Shown: positions 19,765-30,915, counted from the stretch's first letter. The stretch: DNA of 64,000 bases from Pseudomonas farsensis (GCF_014268805.2 NZ_JABWRF020000002.1:1370001-1434000); one strand, 5' to 3'. Translations and numbers: made by a program. The notes: a model not told the origin generated them from the sequence alone.

Positions 19765-22700
19765 ATGCCAAAACGTACAGACATCAAAAGCATCCTGATT
19801 CTCGGCGCTGGCCCGATCGTGATCGGCCAGGCCTGTGAATTCGACTACTCCGGCGCCCAGGCTTGCAAAGCCCTGCGCGAGGAAGGTTTCCGCGTCATCC
19901 TGGTGAACTCCAACCCGGCCACCATCATGACCGACCCGGCCATGGCCGACGCCACCTACATCGAGCCGATCAAGTGGCAGTCCGTTGCCAAGATCATCGA
20001 GAAAGAGCGCCCGGACGCCGTACTGCCGACCATGGGTGGCCAGACCGCCCTGAACTGCGCCCTGGACCTGGAGCGCCACGGCGTTCTGGAGAAGTTCGGC
20101 GTAGAGATGATCGGCGCCAACGCCGACACCATCGACAAGGCCGAAGACCGTTCGCGCTTCGACAAGGCGATGAAAGACATCGGCCTTGAGTGCCCGCGCT
20201 CCGGCATCGCCCATACCATGGAAGAGGCCTACACGGTCCTCGAGAAGCTTGGCTTCCCATGCATCATCCGCCCGTCCTTCACCATGGGCGGCACCGGTGG
20301 CGGCATCGCCTACAACCGTGAAGAATTCGAAGAAATCTGCACCCGTGGCCTGGACCTGTCGCCGACCAAAGAGCTGCTGATCGACGAATCGCTGATCGGC
20401 TGGAAGGAATACGAGATGGAGGTGGTCCGCGACAAGAAGGACAACTGCATCATCGTCTGCTCCATCGAGAACTTCGACCCGATGGGCGTGCACACCGGTG
20501 ACTCGATCACCGTGGCGCCAGCACAGACCCTGACCGACAAGGAATACCAGATCATGCGCAACGCCTCGCTGGCGGTGCTGCGTGAAATCGGTGTCGAAAC
20601 CGGCGGTTCCAACGTGCAGTTCGGCATCTGCCCAGACACCGGCCGCATGGTCGTGATCGAGATGAACCCACGGGTATCTCGCTCGTCCGCCCTGGCATCG
20701 AAAGCCACCGGCTTCCCGATCGCCAAGATCGCTGCCAAGCTGGCTATCGGCTACACCCTCGACGAACTGCAGAACGACATCACCGGCGGCCGTACCCCGG
20801 CGTCCTTCGAGCCGTCCATCGACTACGTCGTCACCAAGCTGCCACGTTTCGCCTTCGAGAAATTCCCGAAAGCCGACGCCCGCCTGACCACCCAGATGAA
20901 ATCTGTGGGTGAAGTCATGGCCATCGGCCGCACCTTCCAGGAATCGCTGCAGAAAGCCCTGCGCGGCCTCGAAGTCGGTGCCTGCGGCCTCGACCCGAAA
21001 GTCGACCTGGCCAGCGCCGAAGCTGCCGGCATCCTCAAGCGCGAGCTGACTGTGCCGGGCGCCGAGCGTATCTGGTACGTCGCCGACGCCATGCGTTCGG
21101 GCATGACGTGCGAAGAAATCTTTGCTCTGACCGGCATCGACATGTGGTTCCTGGTACAGATGGAAGATCTGATCAAGGAAGAAGAAAAGGTCAAGACCCT
21201 GGCCCTGTCGGCTATCGACAAGGACTACATGCTGCGCCTCAAGCGCAAGGGCTTCTCTGACCAGCGCCTGGCTGTGCTGCTCGGTATTACCGACAAGAGC
21301 ATGCGCCGCCACCGCCACAAGCTCGAAGTGTTCCCGGTGTACAAGCGCGTCGACACCTGCGCCGCCGAGTTCGCCACCGACACCGCCTACCTCTACTCCA
21401 CCTATGAAGAAGAGTGCGAGGCCAACCCGTCGACCCGCGACAAGATCATGATCCTCGGTGGTGGCCCGAACCGCATCGGCCAGGGTATCGAGTTCGACTA
21501 TTGCTGCGTGCACGCGGCGCTGGCGCTGCGTGAAGACGGGTACGAGACCATCATGGTCAACTGCAACCCGGAAACCGTATCCACCGACTACGACACCTCC
21601 GACCGCCTGTACTTCGAGCCACTGACCCTCGAAGACGTGCTTGAAGTGTGCCGCGTCGAAAAACCAAAAGGCGTGATCGTCCACTACGGCGGCCAGACCC
21701 CGCTGAAGCTGGCCCGCGCCCTGGAAGAAGCCGGCGTGCCGATCATCGGTACCAGCCCGGATGCCATCGACCGCGCCGAAGACCGCGAGCGCTTCCAGCA
21801 GATGGTTCAGCGCCTGAACCTGCTGCAGCCGCCAAACGCCACCGTGCGCAGCGAAGAAGAAGCCATCCGCGCTGCCGGCACCATCGGCTACCCGCTGGTG
21901 GTTCGCCCCTCGTACGTACTGGGCGGCCGCGCCATGGAGATCGTCTACGAACTGGACGAGCTCAAGCGCTACCTGCGTGAAGCGGTTCAGGTGTCCAACG
22001 ACAGCCCAGTACTGCTCGACCACTTCCTCAACTGCGCCATCGAGATGGACGTGGATGCGGTGTGTGACGGTACTGACGTGGTGATCGGCGCAATCATGCA
22101 GCACATCGAGCAGGCCGGCGTTCACTCCGGCGACTCGGCGTGCTCGCTGCCGCCTTACTCGCTGCCAGCCCATGTTCAGGACGAAGTCCGCGAACAGGTC
22201 AAGAAAATGGCCCTGGAGCTGGGCGTTGTCGGCCTGATGAACGTGCAGCTGGCCCTGCAGGGCGACAAGATCTACGTGATCGAAGTCAACCCGCGTGCCT
22301 CGCGTACCGTGCCGTTCGTGTCCAAGTGCATCGGCACTTCGCTGGCAATGATCGCTGCCCGCGTCATGGCCGGCAAAACCCTGAAAGAAATCGGTTTCAC
22401 CAAGGAAATCATCCCGAACTTCTACAGCGTCAAGGAAGCCGTCTTCCCGTTCGCCAAGTTCCCAGGGGTTGACCCGATCCTCGGCCCTGAGATGAAATCC
22501 ACCGGTGAAGTCATGGGCGTCGGCGACAGCTTCGGTGAAGCCTTCGCCAAGGCCCAGATGGGTGCCAGCGAAGTGCTGCCAACCAGCGGCACTGCGTTCA
22601 TCAGCGTGCGTGACGACGACAAGCCGCAAGTGGCTGGCGTTGCCCGCGACCTGATCAACCTGGGCTTCGAAGTGGTTGCCACTGCCGGCACCGCCAAGGT

Positions 22701-22986
22701 AATCGAAGCGGCTGGCCTGAAAGTGCGCCGTGTGAACAAGGTGACCGAGGGTCGCCCGCACGTGGTCGACATGATCAAGAACGACGAAGTGTCGCTGATC
22801 ATCAACACCACCGAAGGCCGCCAGTCGATTGCCGACTCTTACTCGATTCGTCGCAATGCGCTGCAGCACAAGATTTACTGCACCACCACCATTGCGGCCG
22901 GTGAAGCCATCTGCGAGGCGCTGAAATTCGGTCCGGAAAAGACCGTTCGCCGCCTTCAGGATCTGCATGCAGGACTCAAAGCATGA
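19765..22986 (+). CDS. carB: Carbamoyl-phosphate synthase large subunit (1073 aa)
   Basis: CarB makes carbamoyl phosphate from bicarbonate, ammonia and two ATP. Two homologous ATP-grasp halves are visible: the first begins [17 protein letters not shown], the second near residue 560 with [20 protein letters not shown]. An oligomerisation segment separates them. The C-terminal methylglyoxal-synthase-like domain (about 935-1073) binds allosteric effectors such as UMP and ornithine. Length is standard. The ATG at 19765 is preferred over an in-frame GTG three codons upstream because it matches the conserved N-terminus. The stop overlaps the greA ATG by 4 bases (ATGA), implying translational coupling. 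Confidence 0.98.
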   Translation: MPKRTDIKSILILGAGPIVIGQACEFDYSGAQACKALREEGFRVILVNSNPATIMTDPAMADATYIEPIKWQSVAKIIEKERPDAVLPTMGGQTALNCALDLERHGVLEKFGVEMIGANADTIDKAEDRSRFDKAMKDIGLECPRSGIAHTMEEAYTVLEKLGFPCIIRPSFTMGGTGGGIAYNREEFEEICTRGLDLSPTKELLIDESLIGWKEYEMEVVRDKKDNCIIVCSIENFDPMGVHTGDSITVAPAQTLTDKEYQIMRNASLAVLREIGVETGGSNVQFGICPDTGRMVVIEMNPRVSRSSALASKATGFPIAKIAAKLAIGYTLDELQNDITGGRTPASFEPSIDYVVTKLPRFAFEKFPKADARLTTQMKSVGEVMAIGRTFQESLQKALRGLEVGACGLDPKVDLASAEAAGILKRELTVPGAERIWYVADAMRSGMTCEEIFALTGIDMWFLVQMEDLIKEEEKVKTLALSAIDKDYMLRLKRKGFSDQRLAVLLGITDKSMRRHRHKLEVFPVYKRVDTCAAEFATDTAYLYSTYEEECEANPSTRDKIMILGGGPNRIGQGIEFDYCCVHAALALREDGYETIMVNCNPETVSTDYDTSDRLYFEPLTLEDVLEVCRVEKPKGVIVHYGGQTPLKLARALEEAGVPIIGTSPDAIDRAEDRERFQQMVQRLNLLQPPNATVRSEEEAIRAAGTIGYPLVVRPSYVLGGRAMEIVYELDELKRYLREAVQVSNDSPVLLDHFLNCAIEMDVDAVCDGTDVVIGAIMQHIEQAGVHSGDSACSLPPYSLPAHVQDEVREQVKKMALELGVVGLMNVQLALQGDKIYVIEVNPRASRTVPFVSKCIGTSLAMIAARVMAGKTLKEIGFTKEIIPNFYSVKEAVFPFAKFPGVDPILGPEMKSTGEVMGVGDSFGEAFAKAQMGASEVLPTSGTAFISVRDDDKPQVAGVARDLINLGFEVVATAGTAKVIEAAGLKVRRVNKVTEGRPHVVDMIKNDEVSLIINTTEGRQSIADSYSIRRNALQHKIYCTTTIAAGEAICEALKFGPEKTVRRLQDLHAGLKA

Positions 22987-23465
22987 GCATTACCAAGTAC
23001 CCGATGACCGTCCAGGGCGCTCGCGCCCTGGAAGAAGAACATCTGTTCCTGAGCAAGACCGAGCGCCCGCGCCTGAGCCAGGCAATCGGTGAAGCCCGTG
23101 AGCTGGGCGACCTCAAGGAAAACGCCGAATACCATGCCGCCCGCGAGGAGCAAGGTATGGTCGAGGCGCGTATCCGCGACATCGAGGGCCGTCTGCAGAA
23201 CTCGGTGGTGATTGACGTCACCACCATCGCGCACACCGGCAAGGTGATCTTCGGTACTACCGTCGAGCTGGCCAACACCGAAACCGACGAGCGGGTTAAA
23301 TACCAGATCGTTGGCGAGGACGAAGCCAACATCAAGCAGGGCAAGCTGTCGGCAAGCGCGCCGATCGCCCGTGCCATCATCGGCAAGGAAGAAGGCGACG
23401 TTGTCGTCATCAAAACGCCAAGCGGCACGGTCGAGTACGAGATTGTCGAAGTCCAGCACATCTGA
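22983..23465 (+). CDS. greA: Transcription elongation factor GreA (160 aa)
   Basis: GreA enters the RNA polymerase secondary channel and triggers transcript cleavage to rescue backtracked complexes. The N-terminal coiled-coil hairpin holds [31 protein letters not shown], with the acidic tip (GDLKENAEY) needed for cleavage. The C-terminal globular domain includes [18 protein letters not shown] (here [18 protein letters not shown]) and ends [11 protein letters not shown]. Length is normal. It overlaps carB by 4 bases, so it sits in the carAB transcript as in other pseudomonads. Confidence 0.98.
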   Translation: MSITKYPMTVQGARALEEEHLFLSKTERPRLSQAIGEARELGDLKENAEYHAAREEQGMVEARIRDIEGRLQNSVVIDVTTIAHTGKVIFGTTVELANTETDERVKYQIVGEDEANIKQGKLSASAPIARAIIGKEEGDVVVIKTPSGTVEYEIVEVQHI

Positions 23466-23883
23466 TCGGCGCCTGCGGGCGCCCTCGCTCGAAGGTATCC
23501 TCTGGCAGTTGGCCCAGGTTTTCTGGGTCGGCGGCCTTTGGGTGTTCCATGTCGGGCTGGTGCCCGCGCTCAAGGTCAGTGGGCTTGCGCCATTACTGGT
23601 GCATGACGTTGCTGCGCAGATCGACCGTTGGTTGATCGGCGTGGCAATGCTCGGCTTGCTGACGCAGTTGGCGGTATTGGCGAGGGTAGAAGGCCTGGCG
23701 GCCTGGTGGCGGCAGTTTCGCGGCCAGATGCTGTTGCTGGGGTTTTCTGCCTGCGTTGCCTATTACACGCTACGCTACGGTATCTCCGTAGGTGAGCGTT
23801 GGCAGATGTTCTGTTTTCTGGTGTTGGGCTTCTCTGGCATCGTGCTGGTGGCCCAGCCCGTACCTGTCAGGGCGCGACCCTAG
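23443..23883 (+). CDS. DUF4149-type inner-membrane protein; start uncertain (about 136-146 aa)
   Basis: The frame encodes a small membrane protein with about four hydrophobic segments: GILWQLAQVFWVGGLWVFHVGLVPAL, DRWLIGVAMLGLLTQLAVLA, QMLLLGFSACVAYYTLRYG and MFCFLVLGFSGIVLVAQP. The position directly after greA and the WVGGLW motif match the DUF4149 protein found in this spot in pseudomonads. Function is unknown. No ATG or GTG start precedes the first membrane segment. TTG at 23443, inside the end of greA, gives 146 aa; a CTG at 23473 gives 136 aa. Both are tentative. Overlap with greA suggests coupling to its translation. Confidence 0.72.
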   Translation: MSKSSTSDRRLRAPSLEGILWQLAQVFWVGGLWVFHVGLVPALKVSGLAPLLVHDVAAQIDRWLIGVAMLGLLTQLAVLARVEGLAAWWRQFRGQMLLLGFSACVAYYTLRYGISVGERWQMFCFLVLGFSGIVLVAQPVPVRARP

Positions 23884-23921
23884 CCGTTGCGGCTATGTCG
23901 CGCTCGCGCAGTATTCTGCTG

Positions 23922-24230
23922 TTACTTGAAGCGGTGGATATTGGACAGCTGCTTGTTCGGCTGTGGGTTCTTGCGGTAGATCAGCGCTTTCTTGCCGATG
24001 GTCTGCACCAGCTCCGCACGGCCAACCTTGCACAGCTCGGCGATGGCCGCAGCCCGCTCTTCGCGATCTTCGGAGCGAATCTCGACCTTGATCAGTTCAT
24101 GATCGGCGAGGGCGCGTTCCAGTTCGGCAGCAACGCCTTCGCTGACGCCGTTGCCAGCAACGATCAGGACCGGCTTCAGGTCATGACCAATGGACTTGTA
24201 TTGCTTCTTCTGCTCGTTATTGAGCGGCAT
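23922..24230 (-). CDS. yhbY: YhbY family RNA-binding protein (102 aa)
   Basis: This is a single CRM (CRS1-YhbY) domain protein that associates with pre-50S ribosomal particles in E. coli. The protein has the hallmark LKPVLIVAGNGVSEGVAAELERALADHELIKVEI and the later GKKALIYRKNP strand. The GxxG loop appears as GNGV. The length of 102 fits. The ATG at 24230 gives the family start MPLNNEQKKQYKSIGHDLKP; the longer frame reaches into the divergent rlmE promoter region. yhbY and the divergent rlmE both act on the large ribosomal subunit. Confidence 0.93.
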   Translation of the reverse strand: MPLNNEQKKQYKSIGHDLKPVLIVAGNGVSEGVAAELERALADHELIKVEIRSEDREERAAAIAELCKVGRAELVQTIGKKALIYRKNPQPNKQLSNIHRFK

Positions 24231-24331
24231 AATCTGACCCTTTTCGTCTGATTCTGTAAAATTGACGGGCATTTTACCCGAGGGCCTGTGGCTCCGCCCA
24301 GTCAAACACGACGCATAAATCGAGGTGCCCC

Positions 24332-24958
24332 GTGGTACAACGTTCCAAAAGCAGCTCCAACTGGCTGCGCGAGCATTTTAACGACCCTTTCGTGAAGCAG
24401 GCGCAGAAGGACGGCTACCGTTCGCGCGCCAGCTACAAACTGCTTGAAATCCAGGAAAAGGACCGCCTGATCCGCCCTGGCATGAGTGTGATCGACCTCG
24501 GCGCAGCCCCCGGCGGCTGGTCGCAGGTGACCAGTCGTCTGATTGGTGGCCAGGGCCGTCTGATCGCCTCGGATATTCTGGAAATGGACTCCATTCCCGA
24601 TGTCACGTTCATCCAGGGCGACTTCACCCAGGACGAAGTGCTGCAGCAGATCCTCGACGCTGTAGGCGATTCGCACGTGGACCTTGTGATTTCCGATATG
24701 GCCCCCAATATGAGTGGTACGCCCGAGGTGGACATGCCGCGGGCGATGTTCCTCTGTGAGCTGGCCCTGGATCTGGCAACCCGCGTGCTCAAGCCTGGCG
24801 GGGATTTCCTGATCAAGATTTTCCAGGGCGAAGGTTTCGATGTGTACCTGAAGGACGTGCGCAGCAAGTTCGACAAGGTGCAAATGCGCAAGCCATCGTC
24901 GTCGCGGGATCGCTCCCGCGAACAGTACCTGTTGGGCAAGGGTTTCAAGGGAGCGTGA
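24332..24958 (+). CDS. rlmE: 23S rRNA (uridine-2'-O)-methyltransferase (208 aa)
   Basis: RlmE (FtsJ/RrmJ) methylates U2552 in the 23S A loop of nearly mature 50S subunits and is a heat-shock protein in E. coli. The SAM motif [12 protein letters not shown] spans 55-66. The catalytic K-D-K-E tetrad is K36, D122 (SDMAPNMSG), K162 (FLIKIFQG) and E197 ([10 protein letters not shown]). The start is GTG at 24332. It is followed by ftsH after 192 bases, as in E. coli where the two form an operon. Confidence 0.97.
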   Translation: MVQRSKSSSNWLREHFNDPFVKQAQKDGYRSRASYKLLEIQEKDRLIRPGMSVIDLGAAPGGWSQVTSRLIGGQGRLIASDILEMDSIPDVTFIQGDFTQDEVLQQILDAVGDSHVDLVISDMAPNMSGTPEVDMPRAMFLCELALDLATRVLKPGGDFLIKIFQGEGFDVYLKDVRSKFDKVQMRKPSSSRDRSREQYLLGKGFKGA

Positions 24959-25150
24959 AGGCGTTTTGCGCGGTGGGCGATAGTTATTTCCAATCGGCCA
25001 CCGCGTCAGGATCGTCCGAACTTCGTGTAGTCTCGTTTCACAAAGGGTTACAGACGGTGCCTGCGGCTGCGTAGGTAATGTAGTAAGTTAGGGCGATGTA
25101 TATCATGCGAGGCACGGCTGCGTGGTGCGCCGGCCTCAGAGGGTAGCGAA

Positions 25151-27070
25151 TTGAACGACATGGCAAAGAATCTGATCCTCTGGTTGATCATCGCTGCCGT
25201 CCTTGTGACGGTGATGAACAACTTCTCCAGCCCTAACGAGCCGCAGACCCTCAACTATTCCGACTTTATCCAGCAGGTCAAGGATGGCAAGGTCGAGCGT
25301 GTGACCGTCGACGGCTACATCATTACCGGCAAGCGCAGCGACGGCGACAGCTTCAAGACCGTTCGCCCGGCTATCACCGACAACGGCCTGATCGGCGACC
25401 TGGTAGACAACCACGTCACTGTCGAAGGCAAGCAGCCTGAGCAGCAGAGCATCTGGACCCAGTTGCTGGTCGCCAGCTTCCCGATTCTGGTCATCATCGC
25501 GGTGTTCATGTTCTTCATGCGCCAGATGCAGGGCGGGGCGGGCGGCAAGGGCGGCCCGATGAGCTTTGGCAAGAGCAAGGCGCGCCTGCTGTCCGAAGAC
25601 CAGGTCAAGACTACCCTGGCTGACGTCGCCGGTTGCGACGAGGCCAAGGAAGAGGTTGGCGAGCTGGTTGAATTCCTGCGCGATCCAGGCAAGTTCCAGC
25701 GCCTGGGCGGCCGCATCCCGCGTGGCGTGCTGATGGTAGGCCCGCCAGGTACCGGTAAAACCCTGCTGGCCAAGGCCATCGCCGGTGAAGCCAAGGTGCC
25801 GTTCTTCACCATTTCTGGTTCTGACTTCGTCGAAATGTTCGTCGGTGTCGGTGCCAGCCGTGTGCGCGACATGTTCGAGCAGGCCAAGAAACACGCCCCG
25901 TGCATCATCTTCATCGATGAAATCGACGCCGTCGGTCGCCACCGTGGTGCCGGCATGGGCGGCGGTCACGACGAACGCGAGCAAACGCTGAACCAGCTGC
26001 TGGTCGAAATGGACGGCTTCGAGATGAACGATGGCATCATCGTCATCGCCGCAACCAACCGTCCGGACGTGCTCGACCCTGCGTTGCTGCGCCCGGGCCG
26101 CTTCGACCGCCAGGTAGTGGTCGGCTTGCCGGACATCCGTGGCCGCGAACAGATCCTCAAGGTGCACATGCGCAAGGCGCCGCTTGGCGAGAACGTCAAC
26201 CCGGCCGTCATCGCCCGCGGTACACCAGGCTTCTCCGGTGCTGACCTTGCCAACCTGGTCAACGAGGCATCGCTGTTCGCCGCCCGTGCCGGCAAGCGCC
26301 TGGTCGAGATGAAAGAGTTCGAACTGGCCAAAGACAAGATCATGATGGGCGCCGAGCGCAAATCCATGGTCATGTCCGAGAAAGAAAAGCAGAACACCGC
26401 TTATCACGAAGCCGGTCATGCCATCGTCGGCCGTGTAGTGCCTGAGCACGACCCGGTCTACAAGGTTTCGATCATTCCCCGTGGCCGCGCACTGGGTGTG
26501 ACCATGTTCCTGCCCGAAGAAGACCGCTACAGCCTGTCCAAGCGCGCGCTGATCAGCCAGATCTGCTCGCTGTACGGCGGCCGTATTGCCGAAGAAATGA
26601 CCTTGGGCTTCGATGGCGTCACCACCGGTGCGTCCAACGACATCATGCGTGCCAGCCAGATTGCCCGGAACATGGTCACCAAGTGGGGCCTGTCCGAAAA
26701 ACTCGGCCCGCTGATGTACGCCGAAGAAGAAGGCGAAGTGTTCCTCGGCCGTAGCGCCGGCGGGCAGAGCACCAGCGTTTCCGGCGAGACCGCCAAACTG
26801 ATCGACTCCGAGGTGCGCAGCATCATCGACCAGTGCTATGCCACGGCCAAGCAGATCCTCACCGAGAACCGCGACAAGCTCGACGCCATGGCTGAGGCGC
26901 TGATGAAGTACGAAACCATCGATGCCGACCAGATCGACGACATCATGGCTGGCCGTACCCCGCGTGAGCCGCGTGACTGGGACAACGATGCCGGTACTTC
27001 GTCTGGCAACCAGGCATCTCAGGGTGATCGCCCTGAGTCGCCGATCGGCGGTCCAGCGGCTCAACACTAA
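25151..27070 (+). CDS. ftsH: ATP-dependent zinc metalloprotease FtsH (639 aa)
   Basis: FtsH is a membrane-anchored AAA+ protease that degrades misplaced membrane proteins and regulators such as sigma-32 and LpxC in E. coli. Membrane segments lie at about 6-26 and 104-123 with a small periplasmic domain between. AAA features are Walker A GPPGTGKT at 197-204, Walker [10 protein letters not shown], and the second region of homology at 301-320. The zinc site HEAGH is at 419-423. Start: TTG at 25151 has AGAGGG at 25138-25143 with 7-base spacing; the in-frame ATG at 25160 matches other FtsH N-termini (MAKNLILW) but is 16 bases from that site. The TTG is slightly favoured. Confidence 0.97.
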   Translation: MNDMAKNLILWLIIAAVLVTVMNNFSSPNEPQTLNYSDFIQQVKDGKVERVTVDGYIITGKRSDGDSFKTVRPAITDNGLIGDLVDNHVTVEGKQPEQQSIWTQLLVASFPILVIIAVFMFFMRQMQGGAGGKGGPMSFGKSKARLLSEDQVKTTLADVAGCDEAKEEVGELVEFLRDPGKFQRLGGRIPRGVLMVGPPGTGKTLLAKAIAGEAKVPFFTISGSDFVEMFVGVGASRVRDMFEQAKKHAPCIIFIDEIDAVGRHRGAGMGGGHDEREQTLNQLLVEMDGFEMNDGIIVIAATNRPDVLDPALLRPGRFDRQVVVGLPDIRGREQILKVHMRKAPLGENVNPAVIARGTPGFSGADLANLVNEASLFAARAGKRLVEMKEFELAKDKIMMGAERKSMVMSEKEKQNTAYHEAGHAIVGRVVPEHDPVYKVSIIPRGRALGVTMFLPEEDRYSLSKRALISQICSLYGGRIAEEMTLGFDGVTTGASNDIMRASQIARNMVTKWGLSEKLGPLMYAEEEGEVFLGRSAGGQSTSVSGETAKLIDSEVRSIIDQCYATAKQILTENRDKLDAMAEALMKYETIDADQIDDIMAGRTPREPRDWDNDAGTSSGNQASQGDRPESPIGGPAAQH

Positions 27071-27078
27071 GGGTTTCT

Positions 27079-27930
27079 ATGGTTTCCCAGCAGTACCCAA
27101 CCCGGTTGCCTTGCGGCAACCGGGTTCTTGATTTGTCCCGTACCCATGTCATGGGTATCCTCAATATCACCCCTGACTCGTTCTCCGATGGCGGGCGCTT
27201 CAGCCAGCGTGACGAAGCCCTGCGCCATGCCGAGGCGATGGTGCTGGCCGGTGCCACGCTGATCGATGTGGGGGGTGAGTCGACCCGCCCCGGCGCCCGC
27301 GCCGTGTCTCCCACCGAAGAGCTTGAGCGTGTGGCGCCCATTGTCGAGGCAATCAACAGCCGCCTCGACGTGGTGATTTCCGTCGATACCTCAACGCCTT
27401 CGGTGATGCGCGAGTCAGCGCGCCTGGGGGCCGGCCTGATCAACGACGTGCGCGCCCTGGAGCGCGAGGGTGCTCTCGATGCCGCCGCCGCTACAGGGCT
27501 GCCGGTGTGCCTGATGCACATGCGTGGCGAGCCGGGTAACATGCAGGACAATCCGCATTACGATGATGTAACTGCCGATGTCGCGCGCTACCTCGAGCAG
27601 CGCATGGCGGCCTGTGCCGCCGTGGGCATCGGCGCTGAGCGCATCATTCTTGACCCAGGTTTTGGCTTTGCCAAGACGGTTGCGCATAACCTGAGCCTGT
27701 TCAAACACATGGAAGCGCTCTACCGCCTCGGCTGCCCGCTGCTGGTGGGCGTTTCGCGCAAGAGCATGATCGGCCTCACCCTGCAGCGCCCGGTTGATCA
27801 GCGGCTTTATGGCAGCCTTGCCTTGGCAGCCTTGGCCATGACCAAAGGGGCGAGCATCCTGCGTGTCCATGATGTCGCCGAAACGGTCGATGTGGTGCGC
27901 ATGATTGCAGCGGTGCAGAGCGCCGAATAA
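27079..27930 (+). CDS. folP: Dihydropteroate synthase (283 aa)
   Basis: FolP condenses p-aminobenzoate with dihydropterin pyrophosphate in folate synthesis and is the target of sulfonamides. Motifs include [61 protein letters not shown] and the SRKSMIG loop, all in normal order for a TIM barrel. Length is typical. The ATG is 8 bases after the ftsH stop. glmM follows after 16 bases, so ftsH-folP-glmM form one unit, as in E. coli. Confidence 0.97.
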   Translation: MVSQQYPTRLPCGNRVLDLSRTHVMGILNITPDSFSDGGRFSQRDEALRHAEAMVLAGATLIDVGGESTRPGARAVSPTEELERVAPIVEAINSRLDVVISVDTSTPSVMRESARLGAGLINDVRALEREGALDAAAATGLPVCLMHMRGEPGNMQDNPHYDDVTADVARYLEQRMAACAAVGIGAERIILDPGFGFAKTVAHNLSLFKHMEALYRLGCPLLVGVSRKSMIGLTLQRPVDQRLYGSLALAALAMTKGASILRVHDVAETVDVVRMIAAVQSAE

Positions 27931-27946
27931 GAACATTGGAGTCCCT

Positions 27947-29287
27947 ATGAGCAGAAAATATTTTGGTACCGATGGTATCCGTGGCCGCGTGGGCCAGTTC
28001 CCCATCACCCCGGACTTCATGCTGAAACTCGGCTGGGCCGCAGGTATGGCCTTCCGCAAGCAGGGCCATTGCCGCGTGCTGGTGGGCAAGGACACGCGTA
28101 TTTCTGGCTACATGTTCGAGTCGGCGCTTGAGGCTGGCCTGTCCGCTGCCGGTGCCGACGTGATGTTGCTGGGCCCGATGCCGACCCCGGCCATCGCCTA
28201 CCTCACCCGTACCTTCCATGCCGAAGCTGGCATCGTTATCAGTGCCTCGCACAACCCCCATGACGACAACGGCATCAAATTCTTCTCGGGCAGCGGTACC
28301 AAGCTGCCCGACGAAGTCGAGCTGATGATCGAGGAGCTTCTCGACCAGCCGATGACCGTGGTCGAGTCCGGCAAGCTGGGCAAGGTGTCGCGCATCAACG
28401 ACGCTGCCGGCCGCTACATCGAGTTCTGCAAGAGCAGCGTGCCCACCAGCACCAGCTTTGCCGGGCTGAAGATCGTCGTCGATTGTGCCCATGGCGCGAC
28501 CTACAAGGTGGCGCCGAGCGTCTTCCGCGAGCTGGGTGCCGACGTCACGGTGCTGAACGCCGCACCAGATGGCCTGAACATCAACGAAAACTGTGGCTCG
28601 ACCCATATCGAGTCGCTGCAGGCTGCCGTGCTGGTAGGCCATGCCGACCTTGGCATCGCGTTCGACGGTGATGGCGACCGTGTGCTGATGGTTGACCACA
28701 CTGGCGCCATCGTCGACGGCGACGAGCTGCTGTATGTAATCGGTCGCGACCTGCATGACCGCGGCAAGCTGCAGGGTGGGGTGGTCGGGACGCTGATGAG
28801 CAACCTGGGCCTGGAACTTGCGTTCAAAGAGCTGGATATCCCGTTCGTGCGGGCCAAGGTCGGCGACCGCTACGTCATGGCCGAGCTGATCGAGCGTGAG
28901 TGGCTGCTGGGTGGTGAAAACTCAGGGCACGTCGTGTGCTGCAACCACACCACAACCGGTGATGCGATCATCGCCGCGTTGCAGGTGCTGATGGCCCTCA
29001 AACGCCGTGGCGAGAACCTCGCGCAGGCCCGTCAAGGGGTGCGCAAGTGCCCGCAAGTGCTGATCAATGTGCGCTTCGAAGCCGGCAAGAGCGACCCGCT
29101 GCAGAACCCGCTGGTGGTCGAGGCCAGTGCCAAGGCCACCGAAGCCATGGCCGGGCGCGGGCGCGTGCTGCTGCGCAAATCCGGGACCGAGCCGTTGGTG
29201 CGGGTGATGGTCGAAGGCGACGACGAAAGCCAGGTGCGCGGCCATGCCGAAGCCCTGGCTAAACTGGTTGCAGAAGTTTGTGCCTGA
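27947..29287 (+). CDS. glmM: Phosphoglucosamine mutase (446 aa)
   Basis: GlmM interconverts glucosamine-6-phosphate and glucosamine-1-phosphate, feeding UDP-GlcNAc for peptidoglycan and LPS. The active phosphoserine is S101 in the [12 protein letters not shown] loop. The metal-binding loop is DGDGDR ([11 protein letters not shown]), the sugar loop GGENSGHV and the phosphate-binding loop [12 protein letters not shown]. Length matches the family. GGAGTCCCT precedes the ATG at 27947. The longer upstream frame overlaps folP and lacks family similarity. Confidence 0.98.
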   Translation: MSRKYFGTDGIRGRVGQFPITPDFMLKLGWAAGMAFRKQGHCRVLVGKDTRISGYMFESALEAGLSAAGADVMLLGPMPTPAIAYLTRTFHAEAGIVISASHNPHDDNGIKFFSGSGTKLPDEVELMIEELLDQPMTVVESGKLGKVSRINDAAGRYIEFCKSSVPTSTSFAGLKIVVDCAHGATYKVAPSVFRELGADVTVLNAAPDGLNINENCGSTHIESLQAAVLVGHADLGIAFDGDGDRVLMVDHTGAIVDGDELLYVIGRDLHDRGKLQGGVVGTLMSNLGLELAFKELDIPFVRAKVGDRYVMAELIEREWLLGGENSGHVVCCNHTTTGDAIIAALQVLMALKRRGENLAQARQGVRKCPQVLINVRFEAGKSDPLQNPLVVEASAKATEAMAGRGRVLLRKSGTEPLVRVMVEGDDESQVRGHAEALAKLVAEVCA

Positions 29288-29300
29288 AATAGGCTTGCCA

Positions 29301-29329
29301 GCGCAGATCGGGTTGGGTAAGATCTGCGC
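29301..29329. other. Inverted repeat before tpiA
   Basis: GCGCAGATC (29301-29309) pairs perfectly with GATCTGCGC (29321-29329), 24 bases before the tpiA start. There is no U tract, so it is a leader hairpin or protein site rather than a terminator. Confidence 0.5.
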
Positions 29330-29353
29330 CCACTTTGACCGACGAGGTAAAGC

Positions 29354-30109
29354 ATGCGTCGCCCCATGGTAGCTGGTAACTGGAAGATGCACGGTAACCG
29401 CGCCAGCGTCGCTGAGCTGACTCAGGGCTTGGGCAAAATGCTCATTCCTAACGGTGTCGAAGTTGCGGTGTTTCCACCGGCCTTGTTCATCAACGAAGTT
29501 GTTGATGGGCTCAAAGGTACGGCGGTCATCGTTGGAGCACAGAATTCTGCAGTACAGCCCGAGCAGGGTGCGTTGACCGGCGAAGTTGCGCCGAGTCAGC
29601 TGGCTGAAGTGGGCTGCAAGTTGGTATTGATTGGCCACTCCGAGCGTCGCCAGATAATCGGCGAAAGTAACGAAGTGCTGAATCAAAAGTTTGCAGCCGC
29701 TCAGAAAAGTGGTTTGACGCCGGTGCTCTGTGTAGGGGAAACTCTAGCGGAACGCGAAGCGGGCAAGACGCTCGAAGTTGTAGGGCGTCAACTAAGCAGT
29801 GTTATCGACGCGTTCGGTATCAAGGCTTTTGCCAATGCAGTAATTGCCTATGAGCCTGTATGGGCCATCGGTACGGGTTTGACGGCCTCGCCACAGCAAG
29901 CTCAGGATGTGCATGCAGCCATCCGCAAGCAGTTGGCGGCGCAGGACGCCGAAGTTGCACAGAACGTGCAGCTTCTCTACGGCGGCAGCGTGAAGGCGGC
30001 CAATGCGGCCGAACTGTTCGGCATGCCGGATATTGATGGGGGGCTCATTGGTGGAGCTTCCTTGAACGCAGACGAATTCGGTGCAATTTGTCGCGCCGCA
30101 GGAAACTGA
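29354..30109 (+). CDS. tpiA: Triosephosphate isomerase (251 aa)
   Basis: TpiA interconverts dihydroxyacetone phosphate and glyceraldehyde-3-phosphate. Catalytic residues are at canonical positions: N9 and K11 (AGNWKMHG), H95 (IGHSERR), E167 ([11 protein letters not shown], with flexible loop 6), and the phosphate-binding [10 protein letters not shown] and GGASL. Length is standard. Its base composition is lower in GC than the flanking genes (about half in sampled stretches), with many GTA, GCA and TTG codons. This is unusual here but shared with secG, so it looks like an old feature of the pair. The secG ATG follows 3 bases after the stop. Confidence 0.98.
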   Translation: MRRPMVAGNWKMHGNRASVAELTQGLGKMLIPNGVEVAVFPPALFINEVVDGLKGTAVIVGAQNSAVQPEQGALTGEVAPSQLAEVGCKLVLIGHSERRQIIGESNEVLNQKFAAAQKSGLTPVLCVGETLAEREAGKTLEVVGRQLSSVIDAFGIKAFANAVIAYEPVWAIGTGLTASPQQAQDVHAAIRKQLAAQDAEVAQNVQLLYGGSVKAANAAELFGMPDIDGGLIGGASLNADEFGAICRAAGN

Positions 30110-30112
30110 ACA

Positions 30113-30505
30113 ATGCTGGAAACAGTCGTAGTTGTTTTTCATCTGTTGGCGGCATTGGCACTGGTTGTCATGGTGCTGCTGCAACAGGGTAAAGGTGCGG
30201 AAGCAGGTGCATCTTTCGGCGCAGGGGCTTCTAATACTGTGTTCGGGAGTCAAGGTTCTGCTACCTTCCTGAGTAAAGTTACTGCTATACTTGCTGCCAC
30301 TTTCTTTTTGACTGCACTTGGGTTAGGATACTTCGCCAAGCAGCAGGCACACCAGCTCACTCAAGCCGGTTTGCCAGATCCAGCGGTTTTGGAAGTCAAA
30401 GAGCAAAAGCCGGCCGTCAATGATGATGTACCGGTGCTCCAGCAGCAGAAGAGCGAAACCACCAACTCTGGTGATGTACCTCCTCCGGCAAAAGAGCAGC
30501 AGTAA
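30113..30505 (+). CDS. secG: Protein-export membrane protein SecG (130 aa)
   Basis: SecG is the small SecYEG translocon subunit that assists SecA-driven export. It has two membrane helices: residues 2-22 ([21 protein letters not shown]) and about 54-76. The conserved [17 protein letters not shown] loop lies between them. The remaining 55 residues are a hydrophilic Gln/Pro/Lys tail, longer than in E. coli but usual in pseudomonads. It follows tpiA by 3 bases and is followed by tRNA-Leu, the same order as in E. coli (secG-leuU). Confidence 0.96.
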   Translation: MLETVVVVFHLLAALALVVMVLLQQGKGAEAGASFGAGASNTVFGSQGSATFLSKVTAILAATFFLTALGLGYFAKQQAHQLTQAGLPDPAVLEVKEQKPAVNDDVPVLQQQKSETTNSGDVPPPAKEQQ

Positions 30506-30525
30506 CGGGTTTCAAATGTAGTATT

Positions 30526-30611
30526 GCCGAGGTGGTGGAATTGGTAGACACGCAACCTTGAGGTGGTTGTGCCCATAGGGTGTAGGGGTTCGAGTCCCCT
30601 TCTCGGTACCA
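30526..30611 (+). tRNA. tRNA-Leu (anticodon GAG)
   Basis: An 86-base type II tRNA. Acceptor GCCGAGG pairs with TCTCGGT, A73 and an encoded CCA end. The anticodon arm CAACC-TTGAGGT-GGTTG places GAG at the anticodon, reading CUC/CUU leucine codons. The extra arm GTGCCCATAGGGTGTA and T arm AGGGGTTCGAGTCCCCT are normal. Confidence 0.98.
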
Positions 30612-30620
30612 ATTGAAGCA

Positions 30621-30647
30621 AGAGAGCCCGCTTTAGCGGGCTTTCTT
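30621..30647 (+). terminator. Terminator after tRNA-Leu
   Basis: Stem AGAGAGCCCGC-TTTA-GCGGGCTTTCTT, a rho-independent-like hairpin 9 bases after the CCA end. Confidence 0.8.
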
Positions 30648-30709
30648 GTAGGTGGAAGTTGGATTGACCCTGGACAGGGTTCGGTCTTATACTTGCGCCC
30701 CAGCTTTGT

Positions 30710-30786
<77 letters not shown>

Positions 30787-30796
30787 GCTTCAGCGG

Positions 30797-30819
30797 AGCC
30801 CCTTTTCAGGGGCTTTTTG
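30797..30819 (+). terminator. Terminator after tRNA-fMet
   Basis: AGCCCC-TTTTCA-GGGGCT followed by TTTT. It probably allows partial read-through into rimP, as in E. coli metY-nusA. Confidence 0.85.
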
Positions 30820-30915
30820 CTAGCTAACATTTTTCGGCGCCGTTGTCCGACGGCGCTTTCAGGGATGGGCGCTTCGCCCATTTTTTATTTGCACAGCATG
30901 CACGAGGGGGTTCAG

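Noticed and set aside
19669..22968. A 1099-codon antisense frame opposite carB
   Set aside because: Shadow of carB codon bias, no domains.
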